The notes under the pieces were generated by a model. It was not told where the DNA came from. It searched no databases and worked only from the letters and a program-made list of their open reading frames with translations. Positions 19,341 to 29,171 of a stretch of 64,000 nucleotides of DNA are shown here, one piece after another; the first letter of the stretch is position 1, and every line of letters begins with the position of its first letter. A program made the position numbers and the translations under genes. This DNA is from Pedobacter miscanthi (lineage in GTDB: Bacteria > Bacteroidota > Bacteroidia > Sphingobacteriales > Sphingobacteriaceae): assembly GCF_003315595.1 (NCBI RefSeq), contig NZ_QNQU01000004.1, positions 1-64,000 on the forward strand, given 5' to 3'.

Positions 19341-20897
19341 ATGAAAATAAATATAAAAAATATCGCTGCACTGTTATTGCTTGGTGGTGCTGTTATCGGT
19401 AATTCGGGATGTAAGAAATTTTTGGATGAAACCGATCCGACCAATCTTTCGCCCAACAGTTTTTATACCCTGCCCGAACATGCTGAGGCAGGTATTGCCG
19501 CGGTTTATTCTGAAATCAGGTTTATAGGCGGTGGCGCCGGGATTTTCTCCAATAACTGGCAAATGCTCGATGCCCCAACAGGTATCCAGACGACAGAAAC
19601 GGCGCAGAATTCAGATCTGAACAACTTATATTCACTGATTTACGATGGATCAAACCTGCATGTTAATCAGAACTGGAATGGTTTTTACAAAGTAATTGCC
19701 CAAACCAATCTGGTATTGGATAAAGTGCCGGGCATTAACCCGATGGATGCTGCACAGAAAAAAAGGATTTTAGGCGAAGCTTCTTTCATCAGGGCATGGG
19801 CCTATTTCTACCTTGTTCGTTTATGGGGCGATGTGCCGTTAATTACCAAACCGATTACAAGTCCTAATGATCCTAATTTTTCACCGGCAAGAACACCCCA
19901 GGAGCAGGTTTACAAGCAGATTGTTGACGATCTTGTTTCGGCAGAAGCTGCAGGTTTACCTTATATGGATGCCAGCGGACGGGTTTCTACGGCGGCCATT
20001 AAATCAGAACTGGCAAAAGTGTATTTAACAATGGCCGGTCAGCCTTTAAACAAAGGTGCCGCTTATTACAGGTTAGCTGCCGATAAAGCAAAAGAAGTGG
20101 TTGATTATGCCAGTGCAAACACCGGTAGTTTAGGCTTGTATACTACTTATGCAGCTATACGCGATGCCAAAAACGATAACAAGTTAGAGCACCTTTTCGG
20201 GATTCAGTATAATGATGCTGCCGGAGCAGGTAATCCTCTTCAATCTTCTTATCTGCCTTTGCACCAGCCATTGGTTTCTAAAATCGACGGAATTGGTACT
20301 TCTATTCCAACCCAGGATTTTTATGCTTCTTATGAAGCCGGCGATTTAAGGGCTAAAAACAGGGATGGCTATTTCTTTACCGATTATTATACTGATGGAT
20401 TTAAATTGCCTTTAATCAATCGTGGCAAGCCTTATATTTTTAAACACTTTGATGTAATTGCAAACGGTACATTAGGTGTGGAAGGTACCAGCAGAAGTGA
20501 TTTAAACATTCCACAGATTCGTTTTGCCGAAACCCTGTTAATTTATGCTGAGGCGCAAAACCGAGCCGATGGTGCACCAAATGCAGCTGCTTATACCGCT
20601 GTAAATGCCATCAGGAAAAGGGCTCAGCTGGCCGAACTTGCCGGTTTAAGCCAAACCCAGTTCGAAGAAGCGGTATGGAGAGAACGCTGGCACGAGCTAT
20701 GTTACGAGGGTATTACCTGGTTTGATATGGTACGTTTGCGTAAAGTGTATAATGAGAGTACCAATGGTTTCGATAATTTTGTTGGTCACATTAATAAAAG
20801 TGTAAACCAGGCTTTGCAAACCAAACATTTGCTGTTCCCTATTCCTACTCCGGAAATCAAGAACAATCCTAATTTAACCCAAAATACGGGTTATTAA
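19341..20897 (+). CDS. SusD/RagB nutrient-binding lipoprotein 1
   Basis: A 518-residue surface lipoprotein. The lipobox is VIGNSGC with cysteine near residue 24, followed by KKFLDETDPT. TPR-like helices follow (FIRAWAYFYLVRLWGDVPLI), and the C-terminal SusD signature is REERWHELCYEG-like (WRERWHELCYEGITWFDMVR). It caps the SusC barrel and binds glycan. It is co-transcribed with susC1 and ends at a strong terminator at 21014. No enzyme follows directly, so the pair may serve the lyases further downstream. Confidence 0.95.
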   Translation: MKINIKNIAALLLLGGAVIGNSGCKKFLDETDPTNLSPNSFYTLPEHAEAGIAAVYSEIRFIGGGAGIFSNNWQMLDAPTGIQTTETAQNSDLNNLYSLIYDGSNLHVNQNWNGFYKVIAQTNLVLDKVPGINPMDAAQKKRILGEASFIRAWAYFYLVRLWGDVPLITKPITSPNDPNFSPARTPQEQVYKQIVDDLVSAEAAGLPYMDASGRVSTAAIKSELAKVYLTMAGQPLNKGAAYYRLAADKAKEVVDYASANTGSLGLYTTYAAIRDAKNDNKLEHLFGIQYNDAAGAGNPLQSSYLPLHQPLVSKIDGIGTSIPTQDFYASYEAGDLRAKNRDGYFFTDYYTDGFKLPLINRGKPYIFKHFDVIANGTLGVEGTSRSDLNIPQIRFAETLLIYAEAQNRADGAPNAAAYTAVNAIRKRAQLAELAGLSQTQFEEAVWRERWHELCYEGITWFDMVRLRKVYNESTNGFDNFVGHINKSVNQALQTKHLLFPIPTPEIKNNPNLTQNTGY

Positions 20898-20921
20898 TAG
20901 GTGATTTTTTGTTTTTGCGGT

Positions 20922-20991
20922 CGTCACCCTGAATTTATTTCAGGGTCTATTTTGCAAGATAGATGCTGATCCGAACTCGGGACAGCATGAC
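20922..20991. repeat. Dispersed repeat, family B
   Basis: This is an imperfect palindromic element beginning CACCCTGAATTTATTTCAGGG and ending GGGACAGCATGAC. Relatives are at 30166-30233 and 42950-43042. Confidence 0.6.
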
Positions 20992-21013
20992 AATACATTA
21001 AATTGATTTTAAT

Positions 21014-21047
21014 AAAAAACGGGTAGTTGATCAGCTACCCGTTTTTT
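21014..21047 (+). terminator. Terminator of susCD1
   Basis: CGGGTAG / CTACCCG stem around TTGATCAG, preceded by A-run and followed by seven T residues. It is bidirectional in form and may also serve the reverse-strand aldo/keto reductase. Confidence 0.85.
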
Positions 21048-21082
21048 TGTGTTTTTTGCAGTCGGCACTTCCTCATAAAAAA

Positions 21083-21185
21083 CGTCATCTCGAATGAAGC
21101 GCAGCGAAATGCCTGCCCGTACAGGCGGGGAGAGATCTATCTCGAGACAGATTCTTAACTGCCGTGCACTGCGTTCGAAATGACG
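21083..21185. repeat. Dispersed palindromic repeat, family A
   Basis: The element has outer arms CGTCATCTCGAA and TTCGAAATGACG and a central ATCTATCTCGAGACAGAT, with an inserted GC-rich GCCTGCCCGTACAGGC hairpin. It ends six bases before the 3' end of the reductase gene. Confidence 0.65.
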
Positions 21186-21190
21186 ACGCT

Positions 21191-22174
21191 TTACAATTTC
21201 TCCAGCTCCCCGTTAATAAAGGCCAGTTCTTCGTTACTAATTTCAAAATTCATGGCTGCAGCATTCGATATGGCCTGTTCTGCATTTCTGGCTCCTGCAA
21301 GCACAACAGTAATGCCTTCCTGCAAAGTTGTCCAGCGTAAAACCAGTTGCGCCACACTTGCATTTTTTGCTTCGGCAATCGGTGTTATATTTTCTAAAAA
21401 TATTTTTACTTTTTCAAGATCAAACTGACTGAAATAGCCGTTACGGTGATCGTCGGCCTTTAACTTTTCATTACTGAAATATTTGCCGGATAAAAGCCCT
21501 CTTTCCATCGGACTATAAGCAATGATACCGATATTATTTTCTAAAGTATAAGGGATAAGGTCATTTTGGATGCTCCGGTTCAGCATGCTAAATGATACCT
21601 GGTTTGAAGCCGGCTGATGTACTTTTGCTGCATTTTCTAAAAGTGTTACGTCTGCGTTAGAAAGTCCTGCGGCGAGTATTTTGCCATCTTTAATTAACTG
21701 CGCTGCTGCTTCCATACTTTCTTCGATGGGCGTAGTCGGATCAGGCCAGTGCTGTTGTAATAGATCGATATAATCAGTTCCTAAGCGTTTAAGGCTATCT
21801 TCTACTTCCTTAATAATCGATGCCTTGCTTGAGTAGCGGTAAACCGGCACTGCTTTTCCATTGTTTTCTGCATCAAAAAAATGTTCTCCTTTGACATTAT
21901 TGCTTCCGTCCCAAACCAGGCCAAATTTTGTTAATAACTGTATTTTCGATCTGTCGTAATCCTTAATGGCTTCGCCAATAATTTCCTCACTCAACCCAAA
22001 GCCATAAAAAGGTGCTGTATCAATGGTGGTAATCCCGTTATCTATTGATGCTTTAACGGCGTCGATTGAATCTTTTCTTTCATTTCCGCCCCACATGTTG
22101 CCACCAATGGCGAAAGCGCCATACGAAATGGCTGATAATTTGAGCGTTGTATTTCCTAATTTTCTATATTCCAT
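21191..22174 (-). CDS. Aldo/keto reductase
   Basis: An NADPH-dependent TIM-barrel oxidoreductase of 327 residues. The catalytic set is visible: Asp in TIDTAPFYG, Tyr in the same motif, Lys in LLTKFGL, and His in QQHWPDP. The later motif AYSPMERGLLSGKY and the cofactor-binding end (VAQLVLRWTTLQEGITVVLAGA) fit the perakine/YhdN-like AKRs. It is cytoplasmic. It lies on the opposite strand between two SusC/D pairs, so it may reduce a sugar or uronate product, but nothing in the sequence proves that. Confidence 0.9.
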   Translation of the reverse strand: MEYRKLGNTTLKLSAISYGAFAIGGNMWGGNERKDSIDAVKASIDNGITTIDTAPFYGFGLSEEIIGEAIKDYDRSKIQLLTKFGLVWDGSNNVKGEHFFDAENNGKAVPVYRYSSKASIIKEVEDSLKRLGTDYIDLLQQHWPDPTTPIEESMEAAAQLIKDGKILAAGLSNADVTLLENAAKVHQPASNQVSFSMLNRSIQNDLIPYTLENNIGIIAYSPMERGLLSGKYFSNEKLKADDHRNGYFSQFDLEKVKIFLENITPIAEAKNASVAQLVLRWTTLQEGITVVLAGARNAEQAISNAAAMNFEISNEELAFINGELEKL

Positions 22175-22685
22175 GATCTATGTGTTTTTATGAACGCAAA
22201 ATTTCATAAATCCGTAGTATTATCAAAATAAGTTAAATAGGATTTTGCTATCAGAAAAATGATAGTTTGTTTGCTTGTTTAGGGGTATAAAAGATCCTTC
22301 GCTACATCAGGAGATATTGTATTAGCACAATTTCTGTAGGTAACTTATCTAAACTTCCGAATTAATTACATCGTTGTAAATCGACGCTGACGCAGATTTT
22401 AGCTTTATTTGGGTTATAGTCTTTTACATCTCGCCCTGGTCGTTTTTATATTAGATTAATAAGTCTAACCGAATAACTATGTTTAAGAGTCAACTGATGC
22501 GCTGGTATCCTGGTGCAGTTCAAATTTTTTCTGGCTGATATTATCCTGTTTTCTGAAAGTCTTTTTAACTGATCATTTCGTGCTATATCCCATTTTATTG
22601 ACGTGGTTTTATTGCGTGAGCTGATTGTACCCTTATCAGTTATGAGAAGGACCAACAATAAACTAACATTAACTATACAATAACT
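22175..22685. other. Intergenic between AKR and susC2
   Basis: There is no gene in this divergent gap of about 510 bp. The only clear element is the CpG-centred palindrome at 22366-22379. The last 60 bp are the AT-rich untranslated leader usual before susC genes. Confidence 0.5.
22366..22379. promoter_or_regulatory. LacI-type operator candidate 3
   Basis: TTACA-TCGT-TGTAA is a near-perfect palindrome centred on CpG. It matches candidate 1 at TAnATCGTTnTA. It lies between the divergent AKR and susC2 genes, so it could serve either. Confidence 0.5.
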
Positions 22686-25600
22686 ATGAGTAAAATTTAC
22701 AATCAATGGGGCATGTTGCTTTGCCTCAAGCGCACCTGCACGGGCAAAGCAAAAATTTTGGCCGTCTCGCTACTCGCGCTATTGGGGAGTTTTAGCGCTT
22801 TTGCCCAAACCACTATTGTGGGTACCGTTAAAGATAATAAAGGTGTAACCCTTCCGGGGGTTAACGTAAGGGTAAAAAATACGCAGGTTGGAACCCTTAC
22901 CGATGCTGCGGGAAAATATATCCTTAAAACAGAAAATGCCAATGCAACCCTGGTATTTACCTTTATCGGTTTTACCACCCAGGAAGTTCCTTTAAATGGG
23001 CGCAGCACCATTAATATTACTTTAGAAGATGCCTCGCAGGGATTAAATGATGTAGTGGTAATCGGTTATGGTACAGCACAGAAAAAAGATGTAACCGGAG
23101 CCGTATCAAGTATTAAAGCTGCACAGCTCGAAAATGAAAATCCAAATAGCGTTACCGACATCCTCAGGGGTAATATACCCGGTTTAAGTGTGGGTTTTAA
23201 CAACAGCGCCAAAGGTGGCGGCGACCTGCTGGTACGTGGAAAAACTACCCTTACCGGTACTACTTCGCCATTGATCGTTTTGGATGGGGTTATTTATATC
23301 GGCCAGTTGTCTGATATCAATCCCAACGATATCGAATCGGTAGATGTATTAAAAGATGCGAGTTCGCTTGCCGTTTATGGTGCCAAGGCAGCTACAGGTG
23401 TTGTAGCTATTACCACTAAAAAAGGAAAAAGCGGTGCACCAACCATTAATGTAAATGTAAACTTTGGTATGGCTACTTTAGCCCATGATCAACCTGTATA
23501 CGATGGTCCCGGTTTTTTAAACTGGCGTGCCGATGTGCAACGCAGTGGTGGTGTTAATCCTCCGTATATTTACAACGATCCCAATAATTTACCAGAAGGG
23601 GTAACTTTAACACAATGGCTAAACGGACAAACAACCACTAACCCAACCGATCTGTGGTTAAGTCGCCTGGGCTTATTGGCCAATGAGAAAGCTAATTATC
23701 TTGCCGGCAAAACAACCGATTGGTACGACATGCTTTTTGTAACCGGTCAACGCCAGGATCATACTTTAAGCCTTAGCGGAAAAAAAGAAGAAGTTTCTTA
23801 CTACATGTCGTTAGGTTACCTTAAAAATGAAAGTATAATTGCTGGGGGCGGTTTCAGCACTTTCCGTACCAGGTTAAACCTGGAAGGAAAAGCAGCTAAA
23901 TTTTTAACCCTGGGCATGAACCTGCAATTTGCCGACCGCGATGAAGGTGCAATTGAAGCGCAGTTTTCACAATTGCCTGATTTATCTCCATATGGCGATT
24001 TTTATAATGCCGATGGTTCTTTAAGAAGGATCCCGACTGATGACAACGGTTTAAATGCCCGTAACCCTTTTCTGGATCAAACATATAACTCGAGGCTTCA
24101 AAAACAAAGTACACTGTTTGGTAGTATTTATGCCAAGGTACAATTGCCTTTTGGTATTACCTATCAGTCAAATTTCAGCCCTGGTTTAGATCAGTACCGC
24201 ACCTTTAACCACTTATCTTCAAAAAATCCAAATGTTGCTACTCCCGGTGGTTCGGCATCAAGGGCTCAGGAAACCAGGTATAACTGGCAACTGGATAACC
24301 TCTTAAAATGGAACAAAACCATTGCCACCGATCATAACGTGGATGTAACCTTATTGGTTAACAGTGAAAAATACTCTACCTGGTATACCATAGCCAGTAA
24401 CGAAGGTTTCGCCCCAACAGATGTATTGGGTTATCATAACATACAAAGTGGTAACAAACCAACTGTAAGCAGCGATGATAAAGTATACACTGGCGATGCT
24501 TTACTGGCCAGGGTAAATTATTCGTATAAAGGTAGGTATGCCTTAACAGGTTCGATCCGTAGAGATGGTTATTCTGCATTTGGAGCTGCTAAAAAACGTG
24601 CCAATTTTCCGGCAGCAGCGGTAGCCTGGACGGTAAGTGAAGAAAGTTTCTTAAAATCGGCTAAATGGATCGACTTTTTAAAGCTCCGCCTTTCTTATGG
24701 TATTAATGGTAACCGCGAAATTCGCGATAATAATAACGTGATAGATCCTTATGTGGCATTGCAAACTCTGGATGGGGGCAAATACCAGGCAGTAAACAGT
24801 AGTGGTACGCCTATTGAAGTAAATACGGTAGTTAATAGCTCCAGGTTGGCAAATCCAAATTTGGAATGGGAAAAAACGAAATCTTTAAACCTGGGTTTGG
24901 ATTTTGGATTTTTAAACAACCGCATCAGCGGATCGCTCGAACTATATGATAAGAAAACATCCGACCTTTTAATAAGCCAAACATTACCATCGGCAGGGGG
25001 CTATGTAAATGTTAATGCCAATCTCGGTCGTGTAAATAATAAGGGGTTTGAACTGGGGATCACCACTAAAAACTTTACAGGTGGTAACATCACCTGGAGC
25101 AGCACGGCAAACTTTTCGCTTAACCGCAATAAAATTGTGGCTTTGGCAACACCGAATGATGACCCGGGAAATGGCTGGTTTATAGGTAAAGATATCGACG
25201 TGATCTGGGAATATAAAATTTTAGGCGTGTGGCAGGAAAACGAAGTGGCCGAAGCCAATAAATTTAACAAAGGTATAAAACCAGGTGATTTTAAATTGCT
25301 TGATGTGGATGGCAATTATGTTTACAACGATCTGGACAAACAGTTTATCGGCTACCGCAGTCCAAGGTTTAACTGGTCGTTCCGTAACGATTTCAATATC
25401 TATAAAAACTTCGATTTTTCATTTCAGTTAATATCAAGCTGGGGGCAGCTCAGAACCGATAACCAGACCAAAAATCAGCCGGGCAGTGTTGGCTTTTTTC
25501 GTTCGAGCTCTTATGTGGTGCCTTACTGGACCCCGAGTAACCCAATTAATGATTATGCCCGCTTAAATTCCGGCCTAAGCGGTGTAAGTTTCAACTCTTA

Positions 25601-25829
25601 TCGCAAAAGCTCATTTATCAGGTTAAATACCATTGCCCTTGCTTACAGTCTGCCAAAAGATTTACTGGGCAAATTGAAAATCCAGAATGCAAAAATATAT
25701 GCCAATGTAAGTAATGCAGGCGTTTATGCGCCAAACTGGAACCAATGGGATCCGCAAACGGCAGATGGCAACGGAAATCCTGTACCAACCCCAAGAGTTT
25801 ATACTTTCGGACTGAATGTTACCCTTTAA
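22686..25829 (+). CDS. SusC/RagA TonB-linked outer membrane transporter 2
   Basis: A 1047-residue SusC protein with a longer N-terminal lead of about 20 residues before the signal-peptide core (ILAVSLLALLGSFSAFAQ). The carboxypeptidase-like domain (about 42-115) and TonB box DDVVVIGYGTAQKKDVTGA follow. The plug reads SPLIVLDGVIYIG, and the barrel ends VYTFGLNVTL. No STN domain is seen. The stop is four bases before the SusD start. With the nearby LacI regulator and two polysaccharide lyases it forms a polysaccharide utilisation locus. Confidence 0.95.
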   Translation: MSKIYNQWGMLLCLKRTCTGKAKILAVSLLALLGSFSAFAQTTIVGTVKDNKGVTLPGVNVRVKNTQVGTLTDAAGKYILKTENANATLVFTFIGFTTQEVPLNGRSTINITLEDASQGLNDVVVIGYGTAQKKDVTGAVSSIKAAQLENENPNSVTDILRGNIPGLSVGFNNSAKGGGDLLVRGKTTLTGTTSPLIVLDGVIYIGQLSDINPNDIESVDVLKDASSLAVYGAKAATGVVAITTKKGKSGAPTINVNVNFGMATLAHDQPVYDGPGFLNWRADVQRSGGVNPPYIYNDPNNLPEGVTLTQWLNGQTTTNPTDLWLSRLGLLANEKANYLAGKTTDWYDMLFVTGQRQDHTLSLSGKKEEVSYYMSLGYLKNESIIAGGGFSTFRTRLNLEGKAAKFLTLGMNLQFADRDEGAIEAQFSQLPDLSPYGDFYNADGSLRRIPTDDNGLNARNPFLDQTYNSRLQKQSTLFGSIYAKVQLPFGITYQSNFSPGLDQYRTFNHLSSKNPNVATPGGSASRAQETRYNWQLDNLLKWNKTIATDHNVDVTLLVNSEKYSTWYTIASNEGFAPTDVLGYHNIQSGNKPTVSSDDKVYTGDALLARVNYSYKGRYALTGSIRRDGYSAFGAAKKRANFPAAAVAWTVSEESFLKSAKWIDFLKLRLSYGINGNREIRDNNNVIDPYVALQTLDGGKYQAVNSSGTPIEVNTVVNSSRLANPNLEWEKTKSLNLGLDFGFLNNRISGSLELYDKKTSDLLISQTLPSAGGYVNVNANLGRVNNKGFELGITTKNFTGGNITWSSTANFSLNRNKIVALATPNDDPGNGWFIGKDIDVIWEYKILGVWQENEVAEANKFNKGIKPGDFKLLDVDGNYVYNDLDKQFIGYRSPRFNWSFRNDFNIYKNFDFSFQLISSWGQLRTDNQTKNQPGSVGFFRSSSYVVPYWTPSNPINDYARLNSGLSGVSFNSYRKSSFIRLNTIALAYSLPKDLLGKLKIQNAKIYANVSNAGVYAPNWNQWDPQTADGNGNPVPTPRVYTFGLNVTL

Positions 25830-25832
25830 AAA

Positions 25833-27722
25833 ATGACGAAAATGAATATTACATATAAAAAAATAATTCTGTTTGTAGCCCTGGCTGTGCTGTTATCAGC
25901 AAATGGATGTAAAAAAGCGGAGCTTGATTCTGAATTATTATCGAAGCTTGAACCACAAACAGCCCTAACAAGCGTTGCTGCCATGAAGGCTGCCATTGCA
26001 GGGATTGGAGCCAATGTACGTAAAGAATTTACCGGCGATATGGCACCTATTGTAACCGAATCTATTTTTTCGGAAGTTGCCGTTGATGGAACAACTGATA
26101 AAAGTACACAGGCACAGGATATGGATACCCGGGTAACACCAGATGCCAATCTGGATAACCCTGATTTTAACAGAATTGGTTTTTATTGGACAGAAGGCTT
26201 TAGGGGCGTAAGGATGGCAAATACCGTTATTACCTATATCGATAACGTAACCTTTAAAGATGAGGCAGAAAAAAATGCAATTTTGGGTGCCGCCTATTTT
26301 TACCGTGCATATTATTATTACCGTTTGGTACACCAGTTTGGTGATGTGCCCCTGAATTTAAAAGATATTACTGCGCCTAAACTGGATTATTACTCAACCA
26401 GGCGTGATGTAATATTGAAAAAAATGCAGGAAGATCTCCTGTTTGCCGAAAAATGGTTGAAAGATAATGTAGACCGTGGAGATGTAACCAAAGGTGCGTG
26501 CAGCCATTTACTTACTAAAGTGAACCTGGCACTTGGCGATTTCGATGCGGCCATTACCTCTGCCAATAATGTAATCAACAGCGGAACCTACAGTTTAATG
26601 AGAAACCGTTTCGGCAGTACTGCAGGCGATGCAACCAAAAATGTAATATGGGACCTGCACCGCATGGATAATAAAGCAATTGCTACCAACCGTGAAGCAC
26701 TGTTTTTAACCATCGATAGGGAAACCTTACAGGGGGCAACCGATCTGGGATCGCAGGTAATGCGTAACTGTGTGCCTGCTTGGCATTTTGCCAATTTAAA
26801 AACGCCATCAGGTGCTACCCAGGCCATTGTTGATGGTGTAAATGTAGAAATACCTTTAACCTTGATGTACGGCAGGGGCATTGGCCGTTACCGTGGTACA
26901 GCTTATAGCACCAAAAACATCTGGACGGATAATACCGATTACCGTCACGCACCGGGCATGTGGATGAACATGACCGATCTGGTATACAACAACCCGGCAC
27001 TTAAAACTTCTACCAATGCAACCGAAAAGGCCTTGTATGGTAAACCATTGGTTGATATGACGCCTGCCAATGTAAACAACATGTTTTTAAATAAAGGTTT
27101 GGATACCATCCGTCATTTCTTCGGCTGGCCGCACTACAAAACATTTATCAACTCAACCAATGCACTGGCTGTAGATAAATACTGGACGCCACCAAGAGGA
27201 ACCAATACCGACTGGTACATTTTCCGCCTGGCCGAAACTTACCTTTTAAGGGCAGAAGCCTATTACTGGAAAGGTAATCTGGCGCTGGCCATGGCCGATA
27301 TCAATCAGGTACGCTCCAGGGCAAATGCCGCATTATTAACCGACGCTTCGGCAATTAATATCGGAACCATATTGGATGAGCGCGCAAGAGAACTTTATTA
27401 TGAAGAACCACGTAAAACCGAACTTACCCGTATAGCCTACATTTTTGCCATCACCGGAAAGCCTGCTTATAACGGGAAAACCTATAACCTGGCCTCTTTT
27501 TCAGACAATAATTTCTTTTACGACAGGATTATCGAGAAAAACGATTTTTACCGCAACAAAGTACCTACAGTAATGGGGGTAAACTTTAAAATTTCTCCAT
27601 ATCATGTGCTGTGGCCTGTTCCGGCAGCGGCCCAGCGTTTTAATACAGAAGGTCGTATTAACCAGAATAAAGGATATAGTGGTTACGAATCAAATGTGCC
27701 GGCGCTGGATAAAATTCCATAG
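25833..27722 (+). CDS. SusD/RagB nutrient-binding lipoprotein 2
   Basis: A 629-residue SusD, longer than usual. The lipobox is LLSANGC (cysteine at about residue 28). Helical motifs AILGAAYFYRAYYYYRLVHQFGD and the C-terminal RLAETYLLRAEAYYWKG and ILDERARELYYEEPRKTEL are typical. The extra length lies in the middle (about 280-420), a region that in SusD proteins forms the glycan-binding surface. It is coupled to susC2 and followed by a hairpin terminator before lacI. Confidence 0.93.
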   Translation: MTKMNITYKKIILFVALAVLLSANGCKKAELDSELLSKLEPQTALTSVAAMKAAIAGIGANVRKEFTGDMAPIVTESIFSEVAVDGTTDKSTQAQDMDTRVTPDANLDNPDFNRIGFYWTEGFRGVRMANTVITYIDNVTFKDEAEKNAILGAAYFYRAYYYYRLVHQFGDVPLNLKDITAPKLDYYSTRRDVILKKMQEDLLFAEKWLKDNVDRGDVTKGACSHLLTKVNLALGDFDAAITSANNVINSGTYSLMRNRFGSTAGDATKNVIWDLHRMDNKAIATNREALFLTIDRETLQGATDLGSQVMRNCVPAWHFANLKTPSGATQAIVDGVNVEIPLTLMYGRGIGRYRGTAYSTKNIWTDNTDYRHAPGMWMNMTDLVYNNPALKTSTNATEKALYGKPLVDMTPANVNNMFLNKGLDTIRHFFGWPHYKTFINSTNALAVDKYWTPPRGTNTDWYIFRLAETYLLRAEAYYWKGNLALAMADINQVRSRANAALLTDASAINIGTILDERARELYYEEPRKTELTRIAYIFAITGKPAYNGKTYNLASFSDNNFFYDRIIEKNDFYRNKVPTVMGVNFKISPYHVLWPVPAAAQRFNTEGRINQNKGYSGYESNVPALDKIP

Positions 27723-27761
27723 CCAATAAACCAATTGTTAGTTGATTAATTCGTTAATGTG

Positions 27762-27794
27762 CCAGGATAGCAGCCTGCTGTCCTGGTCATTTTC
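27762..27794 (+). terminator. Hairpin terminator after susD2
   Basis: CCAGGATAGCAG and CTGCTGTCCTGG form a 12-bp stem with one G-T pair and a very short loop, followed by a modest T-rich tail. It separates susD2 from the LacI gene. Confidence 0.55.
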
Positions 27795-27879
27795 AATTGA
27801 TAAATACCTCATAAATGAATAACTAAGCTAAATGGTGGGAGTTTCCATCAATATATTGTAACGCCAAATATCTCTCCCT

Positions 27880-28893
27880 ATGGAAAATAAACCTGTTACA
27901 TTAAAACTGATCGCAAAAGAACTTAAACTATCCATATCAACCGTTTCCAAATCGTTAAAAGATTACCCCCGAATAAAAGAAAGTACCAAACTCCGCGTAA
28001 AAGAGCTTGCGGCACAATTAAATTTTACACCCGATATTTCGGCACTTAGACTTAGAGACCGTAAATCGCGGATTATTGGTATTATTTTGCCCGATTTATC
28101 CGACCATTTTTTTACCAGGAGTATTTATGGTATGGAGCAGCTGGCTACGGCAAACGGTTATAACATTATCATCAGTCAATCGCATGATAATTTTGAAATG
28201 GAAGTTAATGCTGCGGCCACATTACTGGGCTCAAGGGTAGACGGATTAATTGTAGCCATTTCTAAACAGACTTCAGATTTTAACCACCTGGATCAGTTCG
28301 AAAAAATCGGGATCCCTGTAGTTTATTATACCCGCAATCCAAGTTTTAACCTCAACTGCCATAAAGTTTTAGGAAATACCCATCAAGGCTGCTACATGGC
28401 AACCGAATACCTCATAAAAAGGGGGCACAAAAGGGTGGCTTATCTCGGCGGACCAAAAATGGTTAATTTTAGCCACGATCGCTTTTCGGGTTATATCAAT
28501 GCGTTAAAAGATAATAACATTGCCTTTAATGCCGAGCATGTGGCCTATACCGATTTTGATGAGGCAAATACGCTCCAGGCCATTAAAAACTTGTTCAGCG
28601 ATCCCGAAAACGGGCCTACAGCATTGGTTGCCTTTAAAGAAAAACTGCTTTTTGATACCATCAAATTTTTAAGATCCATTGAACACCCCGGTCATAAAAA
28701 CCTGGAGTGCATCGGCTTTGGTAACGATCCCATTATTGCATACCTGAGTTCGCCTCCCATTGCCTCTATAGAAGAAAATCCCGAATCGCTGGGAGAACAG
28801 GCTGTAGATTTATTGGTTAAGCTCATCAGCGGCAATATTAGCACAAAAGATTATAAAAAAGTGATTGTTAACTGCAACTTAAAAATTCATTAA
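27880..28893 (+). CDS. LacI-family transcriptional regulator
   Basis: A helix-turn-helix at residues 5-30 (TLKLIAKELKLSISTVSKSL) with the hinge helix near 45-60 is followed by a periplasmic-binding-like sensor domain (IIGIILPDLSDHFFTRSIYG; RGHKRVAYLGGP). The 337-residue length is standard. LacI proteins bind CpG-centred palindromes; four such sites lie near the susC genes and the PL14-like gene. It sits inside the utilisation locus, so a sugar or uronate made by the lyases is the likely effector. Confidence 0.93.
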   Translation: MENKPVTLKLIAKELKLSISTVSKSLKDYPRIKESTKLRVKELAAQLNFTPDISALRLRDRKSRIIGIILPDLSDHFFTRSIYGMEQLATANGYNIIISQSHDNFEMEVNAAATLLGSRVDGLIVAISKQTSDFNHLDQFEKIGIPVVYYTRNPSFNLNCHKVLGNTHQGCYMATEYLIKRGHKRVAYLGGPKMVNFSHDRFSGYINALKDNNIAFNAEHVAYTDFDEANTLQAIKNLFSDPENGPTALVAFKEKLLFDTIKFLRSIEHPGHKNLECIGFGNDPIIAYLSSPPIASIEENPESLGEQAVDLLVKLISGNISTKDYKKVIVNCNLKIH

Positions 28894-28896
28894 ACG

Positions 28897-28990
28897 GCCA
28901 GTTTAGTTGTAATTGAATGTGGTTATGCTGCTTGTGCGATGAATTTGTTGTTATTATTTCAATCGTTGTAACAACAAACTGGCTGCGTTT
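28897..28990 (+). terminator. Possible long-loop terminator after lacI
   Basis: GCCAGTTTAGTTG (28897-28909) can pair with CAACAAACTGGC (28972-28983), followed by a run of T. The 60-nt loop is long and contains the operator-like site at 28958, so the element may be regulatory instead. Confidence 0.35.
28958..28971. promoter_or_regulatory. LacI-type operator candidate 4
   Basis: TTCAATCGTTGTAA shares the half ATCGTTGTAA exactly with candidate 3 and is CpG-centred; its left arm is weaker. It lies between lacI and the PL14-like gene, about 200 bp before the latter's start. Confidence 0.4.
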
Positions 28991-29171
28991 TTTAGGTTTT
29001 CAGATTTGTTAAGTCTGTTTCAATTTACATTTTTATGTAAGTTAGTATATCAGATAACTACTAACTAAAAAGGTAAAAAATTTCTTATCAAAACCTGTAA
29101 TGAACTATCAAGGATAGGGCATTACACTTCGCAAAAGACACTAACCAAATTAAAATCTAAACTAAATTACA

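Noticed and set aside
22446..22706. 86-codon reverse ORF upstream of susC2
   Set aside because: It overlaps the susC2 start and leader with no start signal or family; likely chance.
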